A DNA stretch of 15,375 bases from CAMPJU01 sp046566095 (GTDB lineage Bacteria > Pseudomonadota > Gammaproteobacteria > Xanthomonadales > Xanthomonadaceae), in the NCBI GenBank assembly GCA_046566095.1, contig JBKHXI010000156.1, forward strand, positions 1 through 15,375, written 5' to 3'. Each line of letters opens with the position of its first letter. The first letter of the stretch is position 1. The notes below the pieces were generated by a model. That model ran no database searches. It was not told the DNA's origin and saw nothing but the letters and a program-made list of their open reading frames with translations. Below, piece after piece: positions 1-6,839 of this stretch. The translations under genes and the position numbers were made by a program.

Positions 1-34
1 TCCCGCAGCGGCAGACGGGGCAGGGCGTGCTCAT
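1..34 (-). CDS. Possible 5' end of a leftward gene, N-terminus rich in cysteine (partial)
   Basis: Reading leftward from an ATG at 34, the first eleven codons give MSTPCPVCRCG, after which the window ends. A short N-terminus with closely spaced cysteines recalls the SEC-C-type metal-binding start of YchJ/UPF0225 proteins, but the usual CPCGS spacing is not exactly matched, so the family is only a guess. A purine-rich GGAGAG lies about 14 nt upstream, rather far for a ribosome binding site. The 139 bases between this start and the stop of the next gene hold an inverted repeat. With only eleven codons visible, this could also be non-coding. Confidence 0.22.
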   Translation of the reverse strand, partial: MSTPCPVCRCG

Positions 35-78
35 GGCTTGCGGCGCATGCTCTCCGATGATGTCGTCCCGGCCCCCCC

Positions 79-163
79 GTCGTCCCGAGCGCAGCGAGGG
101 ACCTGCTTTTCCCTGCACTGAACTGCGCTCGAAACGCTGGTCCCTCGCTGCGCTCGGGACGAC
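79..163. repeat. Perfect 25-bp inverted repeat with 35-nt spacer
   Basis: Bases 79-103 and 139-163 are exact reverse complements over 25 nt; the core of each arm reads GTCCCGAGCGCAGCGAGGGAC or its complement in part. The 35-nt spacer (104-138) has no obvious structure of its own. It lies just downstream of the leftward enoyl-CoA hydratase. Arms of this GAGCGCAGCGAGG type are common as dispersed intergenic palindromes in proteobacteria, so a repeat-family origin is likely; a role as transcription terminator or mRNA 3' stabiliser is inference. Confidence 0.8.
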
Positions 164-191
164 CTTCCGGGGGCTAGCGCCCCCGGAAGGT
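162..191 (-). terminator. Hairpin enclosing the hydratase stop codon
   Basis: Bases 162-174 pair perfectly with 179-191 (13 bp, ACCTTCCGGGGGC against its complement) around a 4-nt loop, 175-178. The TAG stop of the hydratase (174-176, read leftward) sits at the loop, so half the stem is coding sequence. No T-run follows on the minus strand; instead the stem overlaps the outer end of the 25-bp inverted repeat. It may act as a 3' stabilising or attenuating hairpin rather than a classic intrinsic terminator. Confidence 0.5.
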
Positions 192-983
192 CGGCTTGCG
201 GCGCTCCAGGAAGGCCGCCGTGCCTTCGCGCATGTCCTCGGTGGAGAACACCAGTCCGAACTGCGCCGATTCGTATTCCAGGCCCTCGTGCATCGCGCAT
301 TCGCCGCCGACCGCGATGCAGTCCAGGATCGCGCGCAGCGCCAGCGGCGCCGCGCCGGCGAGCTGGTCGGCGAGCCGGAAGGTCTCGGTCTCCAGCGCGT
401 CGGCGGCGACCACGCGGTTGACGATGCCCAGCTGCAGCGCGCGCTCCGCGTCCACCGGCGCGCCGGTCAGGCACAGCTCGAGGGTGGCCGCGCGCCCGGC
501 CAGGCGCAGCAGGCGTTGGGTGCCGCCGAAGCCGGGCACCAGGCCGAGGTTGATCTCCGGCTGGCCCAGCTTCGCCGTGTCCGCGGCGATCCGCAGGTGG
601 CAGGCCATCGCCAGTTCCAGGCCGCCGCCCAGGGCGAAGCCGTTGACCATGGCGATCACCGGCTTGGGGAAGGTCTCGATCCGGCGCATCAGCCGCTGCC
701 CGCGCAGCGAGAAATCGCGGCCCTGCACCGGCGAGAGCGTGCTCATCTGGGCGATGTCGGCGCCGGCGACGAAGGCCTTGGGGCCGGCGCCGGTGAGCAC
801 CACGCAGCGCACCGTCTCGTCCTCGGCGGCGGCGTCGAATGCCGCGTGCAGGCCGGCGAGGGTGGCTGCGTCCAGTGCGTTCAGCTTGTCGGGGCGGTCG
901 ACCGTGAGCACGCGGACCGCCTCGCGGTCGCGGATGGCCACGGGGGCGGCGTCGGGTTGCGCGTTGCGGCGGTCTGCGGACAT
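174..983 (-). CDS. Enoyl-CoA hydratase/isomerase (crotonase family)
   Basis: A 269-residue crotonase-superfamily protein of normal length, expected to hydrate trans-2-enoyl-CoA esters in the cytoplasm during fatty-acid or amino-acid oxidation. The oxyanion-hole elements are visible as AGADI near residues 73-77 and FALGGG at 116-121. Both glutamates of classical enoyl-CoA hydratase are kept at the correct 20-residue spacing: E123 in GLELAMAC and E143 in QPEINLG, followed by PGFGGTQRL. This makes a true hydratase more likely than a divergent family member, unlike the second crotonase in this window, which lacks the first glutamate. Start chosen at the ATG at 983; no strong ribosome binding site is seen in front of it. 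It is divergent from the FKBP gene (187 bp apart) and stands alone. Substrate cannot be fixed from sequence alone. Confidence 0.92.
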   Translation of the reverse strand: MSADRRNAQPDAAPVAIRDREAVRVLTVDRPDKLNALDAATLAGLHAAFDAAAEDETVRCVVLTGAGPKAFVAGADIAQMSTLSPVQGRDFSLRGQRLMRRIETFPKPVIAMVNGFALGGGLELAMACHLRIAADTAKLGQPEINLGLVPGFGGTQRLLRLAGRAATLELCLTGAPVDAERALQLGIVNRVVAADALETETFRLADQLAGAAPLALRAILDCIAVGGECAMHEGLEYESAQFGLVFSTEDMREGTAAFLERRKPTFRGR

Positions 984-1058
984 GTGAAGGCTGCGGTAAC
1001 GGCGGGAGACAAGGGCGTGGAACTCTGCCCCAAGGCGCCTGTCAGAGCAGGGCGTCAG

Positions 1059-1087
1059 TGGAGATTAAGCCATTGGCCGGCTATCCT
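1059..1087 (+). promoter_or_regulatory. Candidate sigma-70 promoter for the FKBP-like gene
   Basis: TGGAGA (1059-1064) and TATCCT (1082-1087) each match four of six consensus positions and are separated by exactly 17 nt. They lie in the least GC-rich part of the divergent gap, and would give a leader of about 75 nt before the ATG at 1171. The match is modest and could be chance. Confidence 0.3.
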
Positions 1088-1170
1088 AACGCGTCCTTCA
1101 TGGCCCTCCCGGGCCGGGACGCGATGATGCGGCGGCCGAGGCCGTCCGACACCCCACCGGAGGTTTCTGA

Positions 1171-1854
1171 ATGAAGTTGCGTTTGCTCGCTGCCGCCGTC
1201 GCGGCGCTCACCCTGTCCGCCGGTATCGCCGTCGCCCAGGACACCACGTCGGAAAAGGGCAAGCTGAGCTACGCGCTCGGCTACGACCTGGGCCGCGGTT
1301 CCGTCGACAGCGGCGAGGCCCTCGACATCAACACCATCATCAAGGGCTTGCAGGACGGCTTCGCCAAGCGCGATCCGGCCGTACCGGTCGACGACCTGCG
1401 CACCGCGGTGCAGAACATGCAGCAGCGCCAGGCGGCCCGAGCCAAGGCCAACTGGGACAAGGCCGCGACCGAGAACGCCACGCGCAGCAACCAGTTCATC
1501 GCCCAGTACCGCGGTGGCACCGGCGTGCGCACCCTGCCGGGCGGCGCGCTCTACAAGGTCATGCAGACCGGCAACGGCGCCAAGCCCAATGCCAACAGCA
1601 CGGTGCAGCTGCAGGTCCTGGGTCCGTTCCCGTTCGGCCAGCGGCCGCAGCAGGCGCCGGCCCCGCAGTCCACCTCGATGAAGATCAGCGAGGTCGAACT
1701 GCCGGCCATGCGTGAGGTCCTGACCAACATGAACGCCGGTTCCAAGTGGGAAGTGGTGCTGCCGGCCGACAAGGCCTACGGCGCCGACCCGCGCTCGGGC
1801 TTCCCGCCGAACGTGGCGGTGCAGTTCGAGATCCAGCTGATGTCCGTGCAGTAA
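1171..1854 (+). CDS. Exported FKBP-fold protein with degenerate isomerase site
   Basis: A 227-residue protein with a clear Sec signal peptide (KLR, hydrophobic core, likely cleavage AVA-QD after residue 22), so periplasmic or envelope-located. Residues about 30-100 resemble the helical dimerisation region of FkpA/Mip proteins (KLSYALGYDLG, DGF, basic/Gln-rich helix). The C-terminal part follows the FKBP pattern in its second half (AGSKWEVVLPADKAYG, FPPNVAVQFEIQL), keeping the AYG tyrosine and the penultimate-strand phenylalanine. The first half does not: the VxYxG strand, the FDSS turn and the tryptophan at the pocket floor are replaced by VQLQVLGPFPFG, a Gln/Pro-rich stretch and VELPAMREVL. 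It may therefore act as a binding chaperone rather than a prolyl isomerase. GGAGG sits 7 nt before the ATG, fixing the start. A terminator follows at 1872. Confidence 0.85.
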   Translation: MKLRLLAAAVAALTLSAGIAVAQDTTSEKGKLSYALGYDLGRGSVDSGEALDINTIIKGLQDGFAKRDPAVPVDDLRTAVQNMQQRQAARAKANWDKAATENATRSNQFIAQYRGGTGVRTLPGGALYKVMQTGNGAKPNANSTVQLQVLGPFPFGQRPQQAPAPQSTSMKISEVELPAMREVLTNMNAGSKWEVVLPADKAYGADPRSGFPPNVAVQFEIQLMSVQ

Positions 1855-1871
1855 GCTGCGGCGGATGTGCG

Positions 1872-1906
1872 CGACGGCGCCGGCCACGTGCCGGCGTCGT
1901 CGTTTC
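1872..1906 (+). terminator. Intrinsic terminator of the FKBP-like gene
   Basis: CGACGGCGCCGGC (1872-1884) pairs with 1890-1902 over 13 bp with one G-T wobble and a 5-nt loop, followed by TTTC. It begins 17 nt after the TAA stop, consistent with separation from the DUF1289/Nudix pair. Confidence 0.6.
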
Positions 1907-1981
1907 GGGGCCGCGATCGACAGCGTCCGCGCGCCGGACGCCGCCGCCCACCCTTTCCGTCCCGGGGACAGATTGCTTCCG

Positions 1982-2167
1982 ATGGATGCCTCCTTCCGCG
2001 CCGTCCTGAGCCCCTGCATCGGCGTGTGCACGCTGGGCGACGACGGCCTGTGCCACGGCTGCCTGCGCAGCGGCGCCGAGATCGCGCGCTGGATGCAGAT
2101 GGGCGACGACGAGCGCCTGCGGCTGATGGAGCAGGTGCTGCCGGAGCGCGAGTCGCGGCGCCGGTGA
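1982..2167 (+). CDS. DUF1289 family small four-cysteine protein
   Basis: A 61-residue cytoplasmic protein of the DUF1289 family. The hallmark is SPCIGVCTLGDDGLCHGC, with C12, C16, C24 and C27 placed to hold a metal ion or Fe-S cluster, followed by the conserved pattern EIARWMQM and a basic tail. The family's biochemical role is not established. The start at 1982 gives a protein of typical family length beginning just before the motif; an in-frame ATG at 1865 would add 39 unrelated Arg/Ala/Pro-rich residues and overlap the terminator hairpin, so it is rejected. The ribosome binding site is weak. Its TGA overlaps the GTG of the Nudix gene (GTGA), implying translational coupling, and DUF1289 genes often adjoin Nudix or sulfurtransferase genes. 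Confidence 0.85.
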   Translation: MDASFRAVLSPCIGVCTLGDDGLCHGCLRSGAEIARWMQMGDDERLRLMEQVLPERESRRR

Positions 2168-2862
2168 GCGCCCGCCCGCCCGGCGCGGCCGCCGGCGCGC
2201 GACCGGATTCCGGCCGGGCCGCGGCCCGGTCGCGGGCCCCGGACCTGCCGGCGCTGGCGCGGGCCCTGCATCCGCTGCATGCGCCGCCGCTCGCGCCGCC
2301 CTGGAACCTGCCGGCGCTCGCCGACCTGCTGCCGGAGCCGGAACGGCTGCGGCCGGCCGCGGTCCTGGTCGGGCTGCTGCCGCGCGAGGGCGGCCGGCGC
2401 GTGCTGTTCACCGTCCGCAACCCGGACATGCGCCTGCACCCGGGACAGGTGAGCTTTCCCGGCGGCCGGATCGACCCCGACGACGCCGGCGCGGTCGCCG
2501 CGGCCCTGCGCGAGGCGGGCGAGGAGATCGGGCTCGACCCCGCGCAGGCCACGCCGCTGGGCTTCCTGGACCCGCTGGCCACGGTGACCGGCTTCCGCAT
2601 CACCCCGGTGGTGGCCAGCCTCGACCCGGGGTTCGTGCCGCGGCCGTGCCCCGGCGAGGTCGCCGGGGTGTTCGAGGTGGCGCTGGCCTGGCTGCTGGAT
2701 CCGGCCAACCTGCGGCCGCGCCGGCTGCGGCTGGAAGGGCGCGCCCGCGAGGTGCTGGAGGTCGCGCCGGCGCCGGGCGCGGACACGGCAGCGCCGCGGA
2801 TCTGGGGCGCGACCGCCTCGGTGCTGCAGAACCTGGGCGAGCGCCTGCGCCGCGGCGCCTGA
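2164..2862 (+). CDS. Nudix hydrolase, CoA pyrophosphatase (NudL/UPF0035) type
   Basis: A 232-residue Nudix protein starting at GTG 2164, coupled to the preceding gene. The first 40 or so residues are an Ala/Pro/Arg-rich extension. The UPF0035 signature is visible as VLFTVRNPDMRLHPGQVSFPGG, where R-x-H-x-G-x-V-x-F-P-G-G matches the CoA-binding motif of NudL-type enzymes, running directly into a Nudix box ending REAGEEIGL, which supplies the metal-binding glutamates. The residue where the general Nudix box has its first glutamate is alanine, as in E. coli NudL. The expected reaction is cleavage of CoA (or acyl-CoA or oxidised CoA) to phosphopantetheine and adenosine 3',5'-bisphosphate in the cytoplasm. 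A role in CoA housekeeping next to acyl-CoA catabolism is plausible but inferred. Confidence 0.9.
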   Translation: MSARPPGAAAGARPDSGRAAARSRAPDLPALARALHPLHAPPLAPPWNLPALADLLPEPERLRPAAVLVGLLPREGGRRVLFTVRNPDMRLHPGQVSFPGGRIDPDDAGAVAAALREAGEEIGLDPAQATPLGFLDPLATVTGFRITPVVASLDPGFVPRPCPGEVAGVFEVALAWLLDPANLRPRRLRLEGRAREVLEVAPAPGADTAAPRIWGATASVLQNLGERLRRGA

Positions 2863-2876
2863 GCCGCGGCGCAGGC
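2843..2876 (+). terminator. Hairpin enclosing the Nudix stop codon
   Basis: GCCTGCGCCGCGGC (2843-2856) pairs perfectly with 2863-2876 over 14 bp; the six-base loop 2857-2862 contains the TGA stop (2860-2862). No T-run follows. It is the second case in this window of a strong stem built across a stop codon. Confidence 0.5.
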
Positions 2877-2949
2877 GGGCTTCACGCCGCCCGCGCGCCG
2901 GCGCACTAGCATGGCCTGCGCGGGTCGCTGGCATCCACGGAGGCGTGGC

Positions 2950-3795
2950 ATGGCGGGCTGGAACACCCTGGTGCAGGCCGAGACCCTGGCGATCGCGCTC
3001 GGCCGCCCGGACCTGGCGATCGTCGACTGCCGCTACGTCCTGGCCAATGCCGGCGCGGGCGAGAACATGTACCTGCAGGCGCACCTGCCCGGCGCGGTCT
3101 ACGCGCACCTGGACCGCGACCTGTCCGACCACCGCAAGACCGGCCAGGGCCGGCACCCGTGGCCGGAGGCGGCCGACTTCACCGCGCGGCTGGGCGCCTG
3201 GGGGATCTCGCCGCGGCACCAGGTGGTGGCCTACGACGGCGACAACGGTTCCTTCGCCGCGCGCCTGTGGTTCCTGCTGCGCGCCCTGGGCCACGAGAAG
3301 GTCGCGGTGCTGGACGGCGGCTGGGCGCGCTGGACCGCGCTGGGCCTGCCGCACGAGACCCGGGTGCCGGCGCCGCCGCCCGCGCGCTACGAGGGCGCGT
3401 TCGACCGTTCGCGGCTGCTCGACGCCGACCAGGTGCAGGCGCATCTGGAAGCCGGCGGCCTGCTGCTGGACGCGCGCGCGCCGGAGCGGTTCCGCGGCGA
3501 CGAGGAGCCGATCGACCGCGTCGCAGGGCACGTCCCCGGCGCGATCAGCCGGCCGTTCGCGCAGAACCTGGCGGGCGACCGCTTCAAGCCGCCGATGCAG
3601 CTGGCCGACGAGTTCCGGGCCCTGCTCGATGGCCGCAGCCCCGAGCGGGTGGTGGCGATGTGCGGATCCGGGGTGACCGCCTGCCACCACCTGCTGGCGA
3701 TGGAGCGCGCCGGGCTGCGCGGCGGCAAGCTCTACACCGGCTCCTGGAGCGGCTGGATCAGCGACCCGGCGCGTCCGGTGGCGACCGGCGCCTGA
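2950..3795 (+). CDS. sseA: 3-mercaptopyruvate/thiosulfate sulfurtransferase (tandem rhodanese)
   Basis: A 281-residue two-domain rhodanese protein. The N-terminal domain is the inactive one (DCRYVL near residue 28, HLPGAVYAHLDRDL, YDGDNGSFAARLWFLLRALGH), and the C-terminal domain holds the catalytic loop CGSGVTAC with nucleophile C238. CGSGVTA is the loop typical of mercaptopyruvate sulfurtransferases such as SseA, rather than the CRKG type of thiosulfate rhodaneses. It transfers sulfane sulfur from 3-mercaptopyruvate to thiols or cyanide in the cytoplasm. GGAGG lies 6 nt before the ATG at 2950; an in-frame ATG at 2911 lacks a ribosome binding site and would add 13 unrelated residues. It converges with the MCC alpha gene, separated by 39 nt with a shared hairpin. 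The symbol is by family resemblance. Confidence 0.9.
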   Translation: MAGWNTLVQAETLAIALGRPDLAIVDCRYVLANAGAGENMYLQAHLPGAVYAHLDRDLSDHRKTGQGRHPWPEAADFTARLGAWGISPRHQVVAYDGDNGSFAARLWFLLRALGHEKVAVLDGGWARWTALGLPHETRVPAPPPARYEGAFDRSRLLDADQVQAHLEAGGLLLDARAPERFRGDEEPIDRVAGHVPGAISRPFAQNLAGDRFKPPMQLADEFRALLDGRSPERVVAMCGSGVTACHHLLAMERAGLRGGKLYTGSWSGWISDPARPVATGA

Positions 3796-3819
3796 GCGCG
3801 GCATCCCGGCACCGAGCGC

Positions 3820-3835
3820 GCGCCCGCACGGGCGC
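3820..3835. terminator. Short bidirectional hairpin between converging genes
   Basis: GCGCCC (3820-3825) and GGGCGC (3830-3835) form a 6-bp GC stem with a 4-nt loop in the 39-nt gap between the converging sulfurtransferase and carboxylase genes. Its right end is the final base of the carboxylase TAG stop. No T-run on either side, so termination strength is uncertain. Confidence 0.4.
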
Positions 3836-5865
3836 TACGCGGTGGAAGGTGCGGCGGGTTCCAGCAGCACCAGGTCGGCGTCGGCCTCGACGAATTCGCC
3901 TTCGCCCGCGCGCACCTCGGCGACGGTGCCGGCGCGCGGGGCCCTGAGCGCCAGTTCCATCTTCATCGCCTCCAGCACCAGCAGTTCCTGTCCGGCCTCG
4001 ACCCGGTCCCCGGGCGCGGCCCGGACCACCACCACCCGGCCGGGCATCGGCGCGCGCACGCGGTCGCCGGCGCTGGCGGCGGCGCCGTCCTGGCGGCGGT
4101 AGACCGCGACCGCCTGCAGGCGCAGGCGCCGGCGGCCGTCGTGCACCAGCACCCGCGCCGCATCCGCATGCGCCCGCAGCCGCAGCGCCTGCCCGTCGAT
4201 CCGCGCCTGCAGCACGCCCGCCTCCAGCCGCGCCGCTTCCACCTCCACCGCGGCGCCATCGAACTCGATGCGGTAGCGGCCGCCGCTGCCGTGCGCGACC
4301 AGGGTCAGCTCGCGGTCCTCGTGCAGGAAGGCCAGCGGGCGCGCCCCGGCATGGCCCAGCCGCCAGCCGTCGGCCAGCGCCCAGGGCGAGCCGGGATCGG
4401 CCGAGGCCGCGGCGTGCGCGGCGGTGTCGGCCTCTTCGTGCAACAGGCGCGCGACCGCGGCGGCCAGCACCAGCGCGCGCGGCGGCGCTTCCCCGGCGGG
4501 CAGGAATTCCTCGAGGCGGCGGTCCAGGTAGCCGGTGTCGATGCTGCCGTCGACCACCCCCGGATGCCGCACCAGCCGTTCCAGGAAGGCGATGTTCGAC
4601 TTCGGGCCCTCGATCTCGCAGCCGGCCAGCGCCTCGCGCATCCGCGCCAGCGCGCGCGGGCGGTCGGCGTCGTGGACGATCAGCTTGGCGATCATCGGGT
4701 CGTAGTGGATGGTGACGGTGTCGCCCTCGACCACGCCCGAGTCGACCCGCACCTGCGGCGAGGCCTGCGGCAGGCGCAGCCGCTCGAGCCGGCCGGAGCC
4801 GGGCAGGAAGCCGGCGGCCGGGTCCTCGGCATACAGCCGCACCTCGATCGCGTGGCCGTGCCGGCGCACCTGGTCCTGGGCCAGCGGCAGCGGCTCGCCG
4901 GCGGCCACCCGCAGCTGCCATTCGACCAGGTCCTGGCCGGTCACCATCTCGGTCACCGGATGCTCGACCTGCAGCCGGGTGTTGATCTCCATGAAGAAGA
5001 AGTCGCCGGGACTGCCGTCCTCGCGGCCCTCGACGATGAACTCGACGGTGCCGGCGTTGACGTAGTCGATCGCGCGTGCGGCCTCGACCGCGGCCGCGCC
5101 CATCGCCGCGCGCAGCTCCGGCCCCACGGCGGGTGAGGGCGACTCCTCCAGCACCTTCTGGTAGCGGCGCTGCGCCGAGCATTCGCGCTCGCCCAGGTGG
5201 ATCAGGTTGCCGTGCGCGTCGCCGAACACCTGCAGCTCGATGTGCCGCGGACGGGTGACGTAGCGCTCCAGCAGCACCCGGTCGCGGCCGAACGCGCTCG
5301 CGGCCTCGCGCCGGCAGCTCTCCAGCGCCGCGCCGAACTCGTCCAGCGCGCGCACCACGCGCATGCCCTTGCCGCCGCCGCCGTGCGCGGCCTTGATCAT
5401 CAGCGGGAAGCCGATCCGCGCGGCCTCGCGCGCCAGCAGCTCTGGCGACTGGTCGGCGCCGTTGTAGCCGGGCACCACCGGCACCCCGGCGGCCTGCATC
5501 AGCTCCTTGGCGCCGGCCTTGCTGCCCATGCGCCGCATCGAGGCCGGCTTCGGCCCGACGAAGACGATGCCGGCGGCCTCGACCGCCTCGGCGAAGTCGG
5601 CGTTCTCGCTCAGGAATCCGTAGCCGGGGTGGATCGCCTGCGCGCCGCTGCACTTGGCCACCTCCAGGATCGCGTCGCCGCGCAGGTAGCTGTCCTGCGG
5701 GCGCGGGCCGCCGATCGGGTGCGCCTCGTCGGCCAGGCGCACGTGCAGGGCGTCGGCGTCGGCCTCGGAGAACACCGCCACGGTGCGGATGCCGAGGCGG
5801 CGGGCGGTGCGGATCACGCGGCAGGCGATCTCGCCGCGGTTGGCAATCAGGAGGGTGTCGAACAT
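3835..5865 (-). CDS. liuD: Methylcrotonyl-CoA carboxylase biotin-containing alpha subunit
   Basis: A 676-residue biotin carboxylase/biotin carrier fusion of the size expected for MCC alpha. The biotin carboxylase domain starts at residue 1 (FDTLLIANRGEIACRV), with the glycine-rich ATP-grasp loop AAHGGGGKGMRVV, the EINTRLQVEHPVTE catalytic segment and the BC C-terminal region to about 450. A variable BT linker follows, then the biotinyl domain with EAMKMEL, biotin-accepting lysine K635. With the beta subunit it carboxylates 3-methylcrotonyl-CoA to 3-methylglutaconyl-CoA in leucine breakdown. Acyl-CoA specificity (methylcrotonyl rather than propionyl, geranyl or acetyl) is inferred from the neighbouring liu-type genes. 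The ATG shares one base with the TGA of the hydratase upstream (TGATG), so it is translationally coupled. Unusually, the beta subunit gene lies 2.3 kb upstream, beyond three other genes. Confidence 0.93.
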   Translation of the reverse strand: MFDTLLIANRGEIACRVIRTARRLGIRTVAVFSEADADALHVRLADEAHPIGGPRPQDSYLRGDAILEVAKCSGAQAIHPGYGFLSENADFAEAVEAAGIVFVGPKPASMRRMGSKAGAKELMQAAGVPVVPGYNGADQSPELLAREAARIGFPLMIKAAHGGGGKGMRVVRALDEFGAALESCRREAASAFGRDRVLLERYVTRPRHIELQVFGDAHGNLIHLGERECSAQRRYQKVLEESPSPAVGPELRAAMGAAAVEAARAIDYVNAGTVEFIVEGREDGSPGDFFFMEINTRLQVEHPVTEMVTGQDLVEWQLRVAAGEPLPLAQDQVRRHGHAIEVRLYAEDPAAGFLPGSGRLERLRLPQASPQVRVDSGVVEGDTVTIHYDPMIAKLIVHDADRPRALARMREALAGCEIEGPKSNIAFLERLVRHPGVVDGSIDTGYLDRRLEEFLPAGEAPPRALVLAAAVARLLHEEADTAAHAAASADPGSPWALADGWRLGHAGARPLAFLHEDRELTLVAHGSGGRYRIEFDGAAVEVEAARLEAGVLQARIDGQALRLRAHADAARVLVHDGRRRLRLQAVAVYRRQDGAAASAGDRVRAPMPGRVVVVRAAPGDRVEAGQELLVLEAMKMELALRAPRAGTVAEVRAGEGEFVEADADLVLLEPAAPSTA

Positions 5866-6650
5866 CAGTCGGCGGTCCAGTCCGGCTTGCGCTTGTCGAG
5901 GAATGCGGTGAGTCCTTCCTGGCCCTCGGGCGAGACCCGCAGGCGTGCGATCAGGTCGGCGTTGTCGGCATCCATGCGGTCGCGGTCGCCGCCGGCGGCC
6001 ACGCGCCGCACCAGCGCCTTGGCCTGCGCGGCGGCGCGCGGGCCGGCCTGGAGCAGCAGGTCGACCTGGCGCTGCACGGCGCTGTCCAGGGCGGTGGCGT
6101 TGGCGACTTCGTGCAGCAGGCCGATCCTGCGCGCCTCGTCCGCACCGAACACCTCGGCGGTGGCGAACAGCCGCCGCGCCTGGCGCGCGCCGATGGCCGC
6201 GACCACGTAGGGCGAGATGACCGCCGGCAGCAGCCCGAGCCGGCTCTCGGTCAGCCCGAACTTCGCGTCGTGCGCGCCGATGGCGATGTCGCAGCACGCC
6301 ACCAGCCCGACGCCGCCGCCGAAGGCCGCGCCGTGCACGCGGGCGATGGTCGGCTTCGGCAGCTCGTCGAGGGTGCGCATCAGGCCGGCCAGGGCGAGCG
6401 CGTCGGCGCGGTTTTCCGCCTCCGAGGCCCGGGCCATGCCGCGCATCCAGTTGAGGTCGGCGCCCGCGGAGAACGAGGGGCCCGCGCCCTCCAGCACCAC
6501 CACCCGCACCGCGTCGTCGCCGGCCAGCTCCTCCAGGCGCGCGCTCAGCGCCGCGACCAGCCCGGCATCGAAGGCGTTGTGCAGCCCGGGCCGGTTCAGC
6601 CGCAGGCGCGCGACGGCGCCGTCGTGTTGCAGCAGCAGGGAATCACCCAT
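5865..6650 (-). CDS. liuC: Methylglutaconyl-CoA hydratase (crotonase family)
   Basis: A 261-residue crotonase. Oxyanion-hole elements are SAGADLNWM (61-69) and AAFGGG (108-113). The first hydratase glutamate is glycine here (GGGVGLVACCD, G115), whereas the second is present (FGLTESRLGL, E135); then comes AVISPYVVAAIG. This pattern, including the CCD and PAVISPYVV segments, is typical of bacterial LiuC-type methylglutaconyl-CoA hydratases rather than general enoyl-CoA hydratases, and fits the adjacent MCC alpha gene. It hydrates 3-methylglutaconyl-CoA to HMG-CoA. The ATG at 6650 was chosen because upstream in-frame codons read through promoter and repeat sequence. It is first of a two-gene unit with the carboxylase, with which it overlaps by one base. 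Confidence 0.88.
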   Translation of the reverse strand: MGDSLLLQHDGAVARLRLNRPGLHNAFDAGLVAALSARLEELAGDDAVRVVVLEGAGPSFSAGADLNWMRGMARASEAENRADALALAGLMRTLDELPKPTIARVHGAAFGGGVGLVACCDIAIGAHDAKFGLTESRLGLLPAVISPYVVAAIGARQARRLFATAEVFGADEARRIGLLHEVANATALDSAVQRQVDLLLQAGPRAAAQAKALVRRVAAGGDRDRMDADNADLIARLRVSPEGQEGLTAFLDKRKPDWTAD

Positions 6651-6680
6651 CGCGTCGCAGGCCCTCGTCCGTGGCCCGCC

Positions 6681-6686
6681 ATCATA
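6681..6686 (-). promoter_or_regulatory. Possible -10 element of the hydratase/carboxylase unit
   Basis: TATGAT, matching five of six consensus bases, lies 31 nt before the ATG at 6650 in an otherwise GC-rich gap. No good -35 is found at 16-18 nt, so an activator would be needed if this is real. Confidence 0.35.
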
Positions 6687-6714
6687 GCCGCAGGGTCCGC
6701 ATCGCCCCACCCGC

Positions 6715-6748
6715 CACGAACTGCGCCTTCCCCCGCGTGCGGGGGAGG
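6715..6748. repeat. C/G hairpin repeat, copy 1
   Basis: Begins CACGAACTGC and contains CTTCCCCCGC (6727-6736) pairing with 6739-6748 across a 2-nt gap. Its sequence recurs almost unchanged exactly 90 nt to the right. Similar CCCTCCCCCGC-type palindromes are familiar as dispersed intergenic repeats in Xanthomonadaceae. Confidence 0.7.
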
Positions 6749-6804
6749 GGGGTTCGATACGCAGGATTTCCACGACTGCCGGATCCCGTGCGCGAGCCGG
6801 CGCC

Positions 6805-6838
6805 CACGAACTGCTCCTTCCCCCGCTTGCGGGGGGTG
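6805..6838. repeat. C/G hairpin repeat, copy 2
   Basis: Second copy of the element at 6715, again opening CACGAACTGC and differing at only two positions over the first 30 nt. Its right arm has decayed to GGGGGGTGAGG. Confidence 0.7.
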
Positions 6839-6839
6839 A

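Noticed and set aside
27..1127. Long plus-strand open frame opposite the enoyl-CoA hydratase
   Set aside because: Arg/Gly/His/Gln-rich translation without family features; it is the antisense shadow of a well-supported crotonase gene in very GC-rich DNA.
1865..1981. Upstream ATG for the DUF1289 protein
   Set aside because: It adds 39 unconserved residues and overlaps the FKBP-gene terminator; the family normally starts just before the first cysteine pair.
1081..3804. 907-codon minus-strand open frame across the FKBP, DUF1289, Nudix and sulfurtransferase genes
   Set aside because: It covers four recognisable opposite-strand genes, two terminators and several ribosome binding sites; composition is typical of a high-GC shadow frame.
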